Of a stretch of DNA of 6,259 bases, positions 1 through 6,259 are shown in pieces; positions within the stretch are counted from its first letter, which is position 1, and each line of letters starts with the position of its first letter. Location of the stretch: assembly GCA_958425285.1 (NCBI GenBank), contig CATZVV010000116.1, positions 1 through 6,259 on the forward strand, in the 5' to 3' direction. A model generated the notes under the pieces. It ran no database searches. It was given only the letters and a program-made list of their open reading frames with translations, and was not told the origin of the DNA. The DNA is from an uncultured Lachnoclostridium sp. (GTDB taxonomy: Bacteria; Bacillota; Clostridia; Lachnospirales; Lachnospiraceae). The translations under genes were made by a program, and so were the position numbers.

Positions 1-320
1 TGAGAACTGTTCTTCATTTTCATCCAGCCATTGCACCAATTAAAATTGGTGTTCTGCCACTTTCTAAAAAATTAAATGAGGGTGCAGAAAAAGTATTTGC
101 TGAATTGAGTAAAAACTACAATTGTGAATATGATGACCGCGGAAATATTGGTAAGCGTTATCGCAGACAGGATGAGATTGGTACACCGTATTGTGTTACC
201 TATGACTTTGAATCAGAAGAGGACGGAATGGTAACTGTTCGTGACCGTGACACAATGGAGCAGGAGCGCATTAAGATTTCCGAATTAAAGGCTTACTTTG
301 AAGAAAAATTTGATTTTTAA
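1..320 (+). CDS. glyQS: Glycine--tRNA ligase, C-terminal anticodon-binding domain (5' end outside window)
   Basis: This is the last 105 codons of a glycyl-tRNA synthetase, which charges tRNA-Gly with glycine in the cytoplasm. The reading frame is open from base 3 and ends at TAA 318-320. The visible part is the class II anticodon-binding domain: it begins RTVLHFHPAIAPIK, continues with LPLSKKL, and carries the highly conserved IGKRYRRQDEIGTP and VTVRDRDTMEQ blocks typical of the single-chain (homodimeric) enzyme rather than the alpha2beta2 type. The catalytic domain lies upstream of the window. An in-frame TTG at 105 is internal and is not a start. An intrinsic terminator follows the stop by 22 bases, so this gene appears to be transcriptionally separate from the ABC operon. 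Identification is by recognised family motifs; the symbol could equally be written glyS. Confidence 0.95.
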   Translation, partial: RTVLHFHPAIAPIKIGVLPLSKKLNEGAEKVFAELSKNYNCEYDDRGNIGKRYRRQDEIGTPYCVTYDFESEEDGMVTVRDRDTMEQERIKISELKAYFEEKFDF

Positions 321-342
321 TCAGGTATACGATACGATTGTC

Positions 343-378
343 AGGCATGTACGAAAGGTTTTTTGTGCATGCCTTTTT
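343..378 (+). terminator. Intrinsic terminator after the glycyl-tRNA synthetase gene
   Basis: A 10-base-pair stem is formed by AGGCATGTAC (343-352) and GTGCATGCCT (365-374), with a single G-U pair, a 12-base loop and a run of five T's (374-378). The geometry is that of a Rho-independent terminator on the + strand. It would end the glycyl-tRNA synthetase transcript. Confidence 0.88.
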
Positions 379-391
379 AAACGGATAGAAT
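363..391 (+). promoter_or_regulatory. Candidate promoter for the ABC/DUF1854 operon
   Basis: A -10-like TAGAAT (386-391, five of six matches to TATAAT) lies 17 bases after TTGTGC (363-368), a weak -35 with three of six matches. The -35 falls in the 3' arm of the preceding terminator. Transcription would start near 398, giving a leader of about 28 bases before the ATG at 426 and making the ATG at 396 unusable. The poor -35 suggests dependence on an activator or on leaky read-through; this is inference. Confidence 0.4.
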
Positions 392-394
392 CCG
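382..394. promoter_or_regulatory. Perfect inverted repeat overlapping the candidate -10 (possible operator)
   Basis: CGGAT (382-386) and ATCCG (390-394) form a perfect 5-base inverted repeat around AGA, and it contains most of the candidate -10 hexamer. Its position would let a bound repressor block RNA polymerase. The arms are short, so chance occurrence is possible. No matching copy was seen upstream of the HTH gene. Confidence 0.3.
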
Positions 395-425
395 GATGTC
401 AAAAAGAACAGGTGAAAGGAGAAAT

Positions 426-2693
426 ATGAGTTACATTTATCGAGCAGCAACAGACTTAGATTTTGGTGGTAACTACCAACATGGGGTTCTGGAGTTGACA
501 TCAAAAGAACTCATTATATACAAGCAAAGCACTGATCGTGCAGAAAGCTTTGAGTTAGGCGGTTACGGTGAGAACATGGAAACCCTGAAAACGCTGGAGT
601 CTGCAGAGTGGAATATTATGAAATGTATCCCATTGTCAAATATCCTGGAATTAGAGGTTCAGATTTTGCCAAACGGAGGAATTCTTCTGGCTAAGAGAAG
701 AAATCAGGAGGAACTTCTGGCAACTTTTACAAATACGGCAATTGGTGAGGTTAAGCATCTTATAAAGCTATTTAAAAAGATTCGTGATGGAGAGGAAATA
801 TTAGCAGAAGATACGGAACCAAAGCACAGGGAGATTTGTTGTCCGAAGTGTCATACGAGGTATCCCGATCCAGAGCGAAAAATATGTCCGAAATGTATGA
901 ATACGAAGTCTGCCTTTTCCAGAACACTGCTTTATTTCAAACCTTATACCGGGAAGATTGTTATTATGCTGATTTGCTATGTCGGAACTGCACTGTTAAA
1001 TCTAGTGTGGCCGTACTTAAATGGGACAATTTTATATGATCAGGTTTTAGGAAAAAATGAAGCATTTCTTAAATTTTTTCATTTGCGGGCGGGAAGGTAT
1101 ATCACTCTGCTTGGTATTGTTGTAATTATGATGGCGCTGACGAAGTTAATGATTCAGCTTCTGGGAATGTTACAGGGGTATTTCACTGCGCGGATTGTTC
1201 CTTCTGTTTTACGGGATATTAAGGGAACAGTATTTCAGAATATGGGTAAACTCTCAGTGGGGTTCTACAATAGTAGGCAAACAGGAAGTCTTATGACAAG
1301 GGTTCTGGATGATTCTGAGCGAGTTGCCAGTTTCTTTATTGATGGACTTCCCTATTTTTTTATTAATTTATTCAGTATTATTACTATGTGTATCGTAATG
1401 TTTTCTATAAATGTACGATTAGCAGTTATGTCTGTTATTTTGCTGCCGTTGTTGTCTGTGATTAGTATTAAAATGCTACCGCGCCTTTGGCATAAGTATG
1501 GAAAGCGGCATCGGGCTGCCAGAAGTATGAATGCTGCAGTAAATGATAATCTGGTGGGGGCAAGGGTAGTAAAAGCATTTGGGCAGGAGGAAAATGAAGT
1601 TACAAGATTCCAAAAGTATAATAATCGGGTCAAACAATCGGAATTGGAATTAGTTGCATATGATAATCGATACAAAGCTTTGTATACAACAGTAGAAAAC
1701 ATTTCTACATTTATTGTTTGGGGTGTAGGATCTGTACTTGTACTGGGTGATACAGCAATGCCTCTTGGTATGCTGATTACTTTTGTTGGGTACGTGGCAC
1801 AGCTCAAAGATCCATTGGATTTTATGTCCGGTATTTTCAGACAATGGACAGAAAGTATGAATAGTGCAGCTCGGATTTTTGAAATTATTGATTCCATTCC
1901 GGACATTCAGGATGCAGAAAATGCCGTGTTTCTATCCTCCATTCAGGGGGAGATTGAGTTATCCCATGTAACTTTTGGATATGAACCGCATAAACCGGTT
2001 CTACAAGATGTAAGTTTTCATATAAAACCTGGTGAGATGCTTGGAATTGTGGGACGTTCCGGAGCAGGAAAGTCTACACTGGTAAATCTGATTGCCAGAC
2101 TCTATGATGTCTGGGAAGGGGAAATTTTTATTGATGGTATAAATATTAAACAAATATCTTTGCAGGACCTTCATCGTCATATTGCGATGGTGTCTCAGGA
2201 AACGTACATATTTATGGGTACAGTAGCAGAAAACATTGCATATGCGAAAAAAAATGCAACAAGAGAAGAGATACTTTATGCAGCTAAAATGGCCAGTGCA
2301 CATGATTTTATTATGGAAATGCCGGATGGATATGATACTGTCATTGGTTCTTCTGGTCGAGATTTATCCGGTGGACAGAGACAGCGGATATCGATTGCAA
2401 GGGCAATTTTAGCAAATCCTAAAATATTAATTTTGGATGAAGCCACGGCAGCTGTTGATACAGAGACCGAGGCTGCTATTCAACGGTCAATTGACAGGCT
2501 TATAGAGGGGCGTACAACACTTTCAATTGCACATCGGCTTTCTACCTTAAGAAATGCAGATTATGTAGTTGTTATTGATGAGGGAAGGGTATCAGAGGCA
2601 GGTACACACCAGCAGCTGCTTGAGAAAAAAGGAACATACTTTAAATTAATGGAATTGCAGACAAAGGCACTGGTACTTCGGGGCATTGAATAG
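426..2693 (+). CDS. ABC exporter subunit A with N-terminal PH-like segment and zinc ribbon (membrane + ATPase half-transporter)
   Basis: A 755-residue half-transporter of the MsbA/ABCB exporter type, in the cytoplasmic membrane. Residues 1-130 are a beta-rich cytoplasmic extension (GVLELT near 20, FTN near 101) resembling a small PH-like fold. A zinc ribbon follows, with C139/C142 and C154/C157. Membrane segments fall near 176-198, 225-247, 302-326, 330-350, 425-441 and 448-466. The ATPase has A-loop Y519, Walker A GRSGAGKS 543-550, Q591, signature LSGGQ 647-651, Walker B ILILDE with catalytic E672, and H703. All key residues are present. The X-loop region reads VIGSSG instead of the usual VGExG form, and the D-loop reads AAVD instead of SALD. 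The ATG at 426 is chosen because AAAGGAG (415-421) precedes it; an in-frame ATG at 396 has no ribosome site. About 160 extra N-terminal residues make it longer than the roughly 580-residue family norm. The likely partner is the ABC gene at 3324. The substrate is unknown. Confidence 0.92.
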   Translation: MSYIYRAATDLDFGGNYQHGVLELTSKELIIYKQSTDRAESFELGGYGENMETLKTLESAEWNIMKCIPLSNILELEVQILPNGGILLAKRRNQEELLATFTNTAIGEVKHLIKLFKKIRDGEEILAEDTEPKHREICCPKCHTRYPDPERKICPKCMNTKSAFSRTLLYFKPYTGKIVIMLICYVGTALLNLVWPYLNGTILYDQVLGKNEAFLKFFHLRAGRYITLLGIVVIMMALTKLMIQLLGMLQGYFTARIVPSVLRDIKGTVFQNMGKLSVGFYNSRQTGSLMTRVLDDSERVASFFIDGLPYFFINLFSIITMCIVMFSINVRLAVMSVILLPLLSVISIKMLPRLWHKYGKRHRAARSMNAAVNDNLVGARVVKAFGQEENEVTRFQKYNNRVKQSELELVAYDNRYKALYTTVENISTFIVWGVGSVLVLGDTAMPLGMLITFVGYVAQLKDPLDFMSGIFRQWTESMNSAARIFEIIDSIPDIQDAENAVFLSSIQGEIELSHVTFGYEPHKPVLQDVSFHIKPGEMLGIVGRSGAGKSTLVNLIARLYDVWEGEIFIDGINIKQISLQDLHRHIAMVSQETYIFMGTVAENIAYAKKNATREEILYAAKMASAHDFIMEMPDGYDTVIGSSGRDLSGGQRQRISIARAILANPKILILDEATAAVDTETEAAIQRSIDRLIEGRTTLSIAHRLSTLRNADYVVVIDEGRVSEAGTHQQLLEKKGTYFKLMELQTKALVLRGIE

Positions 2694-2728
2694 ACAGTCG
2701 AAGCTGTATTTTGGAATGGAGGACGATT

Positions 2729-3286
2729 ATGGATATGAAGCAAATGGAACAACTTGTTGAAGAAGAAATGAAAAAGCAATCACAGGATATATTAGAAATT
2801 CGTTATCTGAATCGGGATAATGCTGTATTTAAGCAAACAGAGGGGGGCTTTATTTCACTTGATTTTAATGGGAAACATTATGAACGTGTGGGAATATTCC
2901 ATAGTTTCCCATTTACCTCACCAGAAGAATTTATATCTGTTCGGGAGCCGGATGAACGTCAGCGTGAAATTGGTATGATACGTAGTCTGAGTGAGGAGTT
3001 AGAGGGAGAACAGGCTGAGGCATTACGAAGACAGCTTGCCATGCGCTATTTTATACCTAAGATTAAAAAGATTTATCAAATTAAAGAAGAGTATGGATAT
3101 GCGTATTTTGATGTAAATACCGATTTTGGAAAATGTAAATTTGTAATTCAGATGAATGGGGGCGGTGTTGTATCCTTATCAGAGACTAAAGTTTTAATAA
3201 CGGATTTGGATGGGAATCGCTTTGAAATTCCGGATCTTACGAAATTGTCTGGAAAAGAGTTGCAAAAGCTGGATTTGTTTATATAA
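2729..3286 (+). CDS. DUF1854 family protein, accessory component of the twin ABC exporter
   Basis: A 185-residue soluble protein with no signal peptide or membrane segment. It matches the pattern I recall for DUF1854: an aromatic/proline stretch (HSFPFTSPEEFISVREPDE, 58-76), an Ile-Gly-X-Ile block at 81-84, a charged helix ending RRQLAMRYFIPKIKKIYQIK (100-119), a Gly-Tyr-aromatic strand into VNTDFGK (129-135), and a closing LDGNRFEIPDL (160-170). The function of DUF1854 is not established. From memory, relatives beside paired ABC transporters have been named 'cyanophycin metabolism-associated'. The start at 2729 is fixed by TGGAGGA (2717-2723) six bases upstream; an in-frame TTG at 2711 would place that site inside the gene. 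The gene sits 35 bases after one ABC subunit and 37 before the other, so co-transcription and a role in the same transport complex are inferred. No catalytic residues are recognisable. Confidence 0.85.
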   Translation: MDMKQMEQLVEEEMKKQSQDILEIRYLNRDNAVFKQTEGGFISLDFNGKHYERVGIFHSFPFTSPEEFISVREPDERQREIGMIRSLSEELEGEQAEALRRQLAMRYFIPKIKKIYQIKEEYGYAYFDVNTDFGKCKFVIQMNGGGVVSLSETKVLITDLDGNRFEIPDLTKLSGKELQKLDLFI

Positions 3287-3313
3287 GTATTTACAGGTGA
3301 TAAGTGCGGAAAT

Positions 3314-3318
3314 GGAGG
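3314..3318 (+). promoter_or_regulatory. Ribosome binding site deciding the start of ABC subunit B
   Basis: GGAGG (3314-3318) lies five bases before TTG 3324, a near-ideal Shine-Dalgarno distance. The alternative in-frame ATG at 3312 overlaps the site itself and has only AGGTGA (3295-3300), 11 bases upstream. This favours the TTG start, with the ATG as a second possibility that adds four residues. Confidence 0.6.
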
Positions 3319-3323
3319 AAAAC

Positions 3324-5501
3324 TTGAATTTAGTATGTAAAATTCCGGAAGAATATTGTAAAAGTCTTCAAATTTGTCAAAAAGATATTTGGTATTCAAG
3401 TCGATATGATTTGACAGAACAAAATGAGTTTTTTGATAGAGGGTATATTATTGTTACAAGAGATGAAATAATGGTGACAGAGGGAAAAACAGTAATGATC
3501 CGGGAACAATTAAAGGGCATTGAAGATGTCAGACACCAGGTATTGGTAGGAAATGGAATTCTTATACTAAAAAAGAATGGAGAAGAGAAGGTGATTGCCC
3601 GTTTTTCAATGAAGTATCTGACTGCAGTGTCCTATCTTGCAACTGGTGCAAAGTGGCTTTCAGAAGGATATGAAGAAAAGGTAATAAGTTCGGAAACAGA
3701 GCGGATTTGCAGTCGCTGCGGGCGAGGGCTCCGTACAACACATTGTCTGAATTGTGATGGTAAATGGACATCGGTGAAGCGTTTTTTAGAACTGTGCGGA
3801 AGTTTCAGAAAGCGTCTTGTTTTTGTATCTATATGTATGATACTGGCATCGCTTATTAATTTGGTAATACCTAAGATACAGCAGGAGTTTATTGATCAGT
3901 CTTTGTTAAATCGAACAGGGAGTGGCAAGGATGTTACCATCTTTATATTTCAGATGTTTTTCTTCTTGATGATATTATTAGGGGTTAACCTATTACGAAA
4001 CTGGTGGTGTGCCACTTTGGGAGCAGGCATTAGTATGGAATTGAGAAGTAAAATGTATGAAAAAATCCAGAATTTAGCACTTTCTTTTATTCACAAAAGA
4101 AAGCCGGGGGATATCATGAACCGGGTAATTAACGATACTTCTCACATTCGGATGTTTATGGAAAATATATTCAGTAATATGATTTCAACTCTTATTGTAA
4201 TGATTGGCGCATTTGCAGCTATGCTCATTATGAGCCCGATAATAACTCTTTGTTCCACATTGCTGATTGTGGCAGTATTTCTCCTTCATTATACATTTCG
4301 TCGTCGCAGCCGGCGGCTGTTTCGTGTATTAAGACACAAAGAAGATAATATGCATTCGGCGTTGCAGGATATTATATCAGGGATTCGTGTTGTAAAAGTC
4401 TTTGGTATGGAAAAAGAAGAAGCAGAGAAATTTGAATACAATATAGGAAATTATGCAAAGGCACAGACAGAGGCAGAGAGTTTTTGGGCAATTTTTTTCC
4501 CTATTCTTACATTTATTATGGGAATAGGAGTATATTTGGCTGCTTATTTTGGAGGATTGGATGTATTGAATGGCAGGATGACGGTAGGGCAGCTGATGCA
4601 GTTTATCACATATACAGGAATTTTATATGGACCTCTTGGCTGGTTAAACCGTTTACCTATGATGTTACGGCGTATGGTAACTTCACTGGAACGAATCTAT
4701 GATGTTTTTGATGAGATTCCGGATGTAGAGGATTGCGAGGTACCCATTCGTCATGACGTAAAGGGTATGCTTTCATTAAATAATATTACTTTTGGATATG
4801 AGAGTTATGCTCCAATTTTGGAAAATGTGTCATTAGAAGTAAAAGAGGGAGAGATGATAGGTCTTGTTGGTCCCTCTGGAGCTGGAAAATCGACGTTAAT
4901 CAATTTGATTATGCGTTTATATGATGTAAACCGGGGAACAATAACAGTAGATGGTATTGATATTCTAAGGTTACAAAAGGGGTATTTTCATTCACAGATT
5001 GGTGTTGTTTTACAGGAGACATTTTTGTTTTCGGATACAATTTTAAATAATCTACGGTTTGCAAAGCCAGAGGCATCTCTGGAAGAAATTGTGCAGGCTG
5101 CTAAGGCAGCGAATGCTCATGATTTTATTGTAAAAGCGCCAGATGGTTATAATACTTATGTAGGAGAGCATGGCTATAATATTTCCGGTGGTCAGAGACA
5201 GCGTATTGCAATTGCCAGAGCTATTTTAACAAATCCGAGGATATTGATTCTCGATGAGGCAACATCGGCACTTGATACGGAAAGTGAGTATTTGATTCAA
5301 CAGGCATTGGAACGGCTGCAAGCTGGAAGAACCACCTTTGCCATTGCCCATCGTTTGTCTACATTACGAAAGGCAGACCGTCTTGTAGTAATAGATGGAC
5401 ATCGGATTGCAGAAATTGGCACTCACAATGAACTGTTAAAAAAAGGCGGAATATATGAACATTTGGTAAAAGCCCAGTTATCCATGCAAAAAATGAAGTA
5501 G
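3324..5501 (+). CDS. ABC exporter subunit B with N-terminal PH-like segment and zinc ribbon (membrane + ATPase half-transporter)
   Basis: A 725-residue exporter half-transporter, paralogous in layout to the gene at 426. Residues 1-120 form a beta-rich extension in which GYIIVT (40-45) and IARFSM (91-96) match the same positions as in subunit A. A zinc ribbon follows with C129/C132 and C141/C144. Membrane segments lie near 164-183, 205-224, 284-303, 305-325, 388-413 and 423-441. The ATPase has A-loop Y492, Walker A GPSGAGKS 516-523, Q564, X-loop VGEHG, signature ISGGQ (620-624, Ile for the usual Leu), Walker B LILDE with E645, D-loop SALD and H676. The site is therefore predicted to hydrolyse ATP. 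The start is uncertain between TTG 3324 (better ribosome site) and ATG 3312; a longer open frame back to 3210 only overlaps the DUF1854 gene. It most likely forms a heterodimer with subunit A. No terminator is evident after it. Confidence 0.91.
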   Translation: MNLVCKIPEEYCKSLQICQKDIWYSSRYDLTEQNEFFDRGYIIVTRDEIMVTEGKTVMIREQLKGIEDVRHQVLVGNGILILKKNGEEKVIARFSMKYLTAVSYLATGAKWLSEGYEEKVISSETERICSRCGRGLRTTHCLNCDGKWTSVKRFLELCGSFRKRLVFVSICMILASLINLVIPKIQQEFIDQSLLNRTGSGKDVTIFIFQMFFFLMILLGVNLLRNWWCATLGAGISMELRSKMYEKIQNLALSFIHKRKPGDIMNRVINDTSHIRMFMENIFSNMISTLIVMIGAFAAMLIMSPIITLCSTLLIVAVFLLHYTFRRRSRRLFRVLRHKEDNMHSALQDIISGIRVVKVFGMEKEEAEKFEYNIGNYAKAQTEAESFWAIFFPILTFIMGIGVYLAAYFGGLDVLNGRMTVGQLMQFITYTGILYGPLGWLNRLPMMLRRMVTSLERIYDVFDEIPDVEDCEVPIRHDVKGMLSLNNITFGYESYAPILENVSLEVKEGEMIGLVGPSGAGKSTLINLIMRLYDVNRGTITVDGIDILRLQKGYFHSQIGVVLQETFLFSDTILNNLRFAKPEASLEEIVQAAKAANAHDFIVKAPDGYNTYVGEHGYNISGGQRQRIAIARAILTNPRILILDEATSALDTESEYLIQQALERLQAGRTTFAIAHRLSTLRKADRLVVIDGHRIAEIGTHNELLKKGGIYEHLVKAQLSMQKMK

Positions 5502-5505
5502 GTAA

Positions 5506-5533
5506 TTGAAATACTAATAATAGTGAATATAAA
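5506..5533 (+). promoter_or_regulatory. Candidate sigma-A-type promoter for the HTH regulator
   Basis: TTGAAA (5506-5511, five of six) and TATAAA (5528-5533, five of six) are separated by 16 bases. Transcription would begin near 5540, about 54 bases before the proposed TTG start. A small inverted repeat, ACTA (5513-5516) and TAGT (5521-5524), lies in the spacer and could be an operator, though its arms are only four bases. The rest of the gap from 5534 to 5577 shows no convincing hairpin. Confidence 0.55.
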
Positions 5534-5577
5534 GTGCGGACACAAAGCGAAGCCCTATTGTTATCATAGAAGAAAAC

Positions 5578-5585
5578 AAAGGTGG
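5578..5585 (+). promoter_or_regulatory. Ribosome binding site deciding the start of the HTH gene
   Basis: AAAGGTGG (5578-5585) differs from the ideal AAAGGAGG at one base and sits eight bases before TTG 5594. The in-frame GTG codons at 5582 and 5585 fall within this site and have no other ribosome site, so TTG 5594 is preferred. Confidence 0.55.
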
Positions 5586-5593
5586 TGCTTACG

Positions 5594-5923
5594 TTGGACG
5601 AAAGATATAGTAAAAAAGCAGTGGGAAGGCGATTAAAAGAATTTCGGTTAAACTTAAATTTAACGCAGAAAGAATTTGCCGAGAAAATGCATTGGGCGGA
5701 GAACACATATCGGAAGATAGAAACAGGGGTCGCGCTTCTTACATCAGATAAGGCGCAGGCATTACATGAGGAATATCGGGTAGATATTACCTATCTTTTA
5801 ACGGGTGAGAGACAGAAGCCAGAAAATTTATTGCAGGAAGTATGGGTTACATCCTCAACGGAGGAAAACAAAGCCATGTTGATTCATTTGTTGGAGTATT
5901 GGATTGCAATGCTAAATAAGTGA
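5594..5923 (+). CDS. Xre/Cro-type helix-turn-helix transcriptional regulator
   Basis: A 109-residue protein with a single Cro/CI-type DNA-binding domain over about residues 9-70. Helix two is TQKEFAEKM (24-32), the turn leads to a recognition helix AENTYRKIETG (35-45), and the domain closes with the ITYLLTGE motif (65-72) usual in this family. The remaining 37 residues are a short tail with a hydrophobic helix (about 94-107) that could mediate dimerisation. No ligand-binding or peptidase domain is present. The start is TTG 5594 on ribosome-site grounds; GTG 5582 would add four residues. It has its own candidate promoter and lies 45 bases before the response regulator gene, so the two may be co-transcribed. 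Its targets are unknown; autoregulation or control of the neighbouring genes is inference. Confidence 0.87.
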   Translation: MDERYSKKAVGRRLKEFRLNLNLTQKEFAEKMHWAENTYRKIETGVALLTSDKAQALHEEYRVDITYLLTGERQKPENLLQEVWVTSSTEENKAMLIHLLEYWIAMLNK

Positions 5924-5968
5924 TATTCTGCAAAGGACAATCTTGAGTCGTCAGTTAAAGGAGTACAC

Positions 5969-6259
5969 ATGAAGAAGAGAGTTTTAATATTAGAAGATTT
6001 AGAGATTGCAAGAGAAAACTTGGTAAATATTGTACAATCTTGTATGGATGACATTATTGTTCATGATTTTTCAAATGTCGGTGAAGCATATGAATGTGCA
6101 ATGGAACATAAGATTGATTTGTTTCTTGTAGATATCATTTTGAAACCGGATGATTCAAATGACTTTTCTGGAATATCCTTTGCTCAAAATATTCGTTCTT
6201 GTGAGCGCTATCTTTCCGCAGAAATCGTATTCATAACAACTTTGGCTGGGCTTGAAGCA
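5969..6259 (+). CDS. Response regulator, receiver domain (3' end outside window)
   Basis: The first 97 codons of a two-component response regulator that would receive phosphate from a histidine kinase. The receiver domain starts with KKRVLILED: the acidic pair is E9/D10, the phosphoacceptor is D55 at the end of LFLVD, and the switch threonine is T90 in IVFIT. The conserved lysine and the output domain are beyond the window edge. The sequence style, with Cys/Ala-rich helix two and SGISFA after the phosphoacceptor loop, recalls LytTR-type regulators of Firmicutes, but this cannot be settled without the C-terminus. AAAGGAG (5957-5963) is five bases upstream of ATG 5969, which fixes the start. 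It follows the HTH gene by 45 bases with no terminator between. A partner kinase is expected downstream. Confidence 0.88.
   Translation, partial: MKKRVLILEDLEIARENLVNIVQSCMDDIIVHDFSNVGEAYECAMEHKIDLFLVDIILKPDDSNDFSGISFAQNIRSCERYLSAEIVFITTLAGLEA

Noticed and set aside
310..338. Promoter-like TTGATT and TACGAT upstream of the terminator
   Set aside because: Only a partial match, and any transcript from it would run straight into the terminator at 343-378.
396..425. Upstream ATG at 396 for ABC subunit A
   Set aside because: It lacks a Shine-Dalgarno sequence, and the candidate promoter would start transcription at or just after it; ATG 426 has AAAGGAG.
1352..1906. Long minus-strand open frame of 184 codons inside ABC subunit A
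   Set aside because: It is antisense to a well-supported membrane and ATPase gene, has no recognisable domain and is most simply an antisense shadow of the coding frame.
2694..2716. Small hairpin (ACAG/CTGT) after ABC subunit A
   Set aside because: A four-base stem with no T-run is too weak for a terminator, and the close spacing argues for continued transcription.
3210..3311. Possible N-terminal extension of ABC subunit B from ATG 3210
   Set aside because: It would overlap 77 bases of the DUF1854 gene in another frame, has no ribosome site, and the extra residues have no match in subunit A.
5359..5706. Minus-strand open frame of 115 codons spanning the ABC subunit B end and the HTH gene
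   Set aside because: It runs antisense through two clear coding regions and a promoter, and its translation has no recognisable family.
5951..5959. Single LytTR-like half site (TCAGTTAAA) before the response regulator
   Set aside because: It is one imperfect nine-base match with no second copy at the usual spacing, so chance is the simplest explanation.

Overview
The window looks like chromosome of a low-to-moderate GC Firmicute, most likely class Clostridia and plausibly Lachnospiraceae. This rests on the single-chain glycyl-tRNA synthetase tail, strong AAAGGAG/GGAGG ribosome binding sites, AT-rich codon choice, use of TTG starts and a T-tailed intrinsic terminator. The genus assignment is inference from gene style only. 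All supported genes lie on the + strand.

Layout. Positions 1-320 hold the 3' end of a glycyl-tRNA synthetase gene, closed by a clear intrinsic terminator (343-378). A candidate promoter whose -10 sits inside a short perfect inverted repeat (363-394) leads into a tight three-gene operon. Its order is: a 755-residue ABC exporter subunit (426-2693), a 185-residue DUF1854-type soluble protein (2729-3286), and a second ABC exporter subunit of about 725 residues (3324-5501). After a 92-base gap with a good sigma-A-like promoter (5506-5533) come a small Xre/Cro-type helix-turn-helix regulator (5594-5923) and the first 97 codons of a response regulator (5969 to the window edge).

How the genes work together. 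The two ABC proteins each have one membrane domain and one ATPase domain, so they most likely pair as a heterodimeric exporter. Each carries the same unusual cytoplasmic N-terminal extension: a beta-rich, PH-like-looking segment followed by a four-cysteine zinc ribbon. The DUF1854 gene between them is probably the dedicated third component. From memory, DUF1854 proteins beside paired ABC transporters have been named 'cyanophycin metabolism-associated' in proteobacteria, but no cyanophycin gene is visible here, so the substrate is open. The downstream HTH and response regulator genes look like a separate regulatory unit; a link to the exporter is only positional.

No rRNA, tRNA, CRISPR array, insertion sequence or phage feature was seen. 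Every gene-free gap is under 110 bases.
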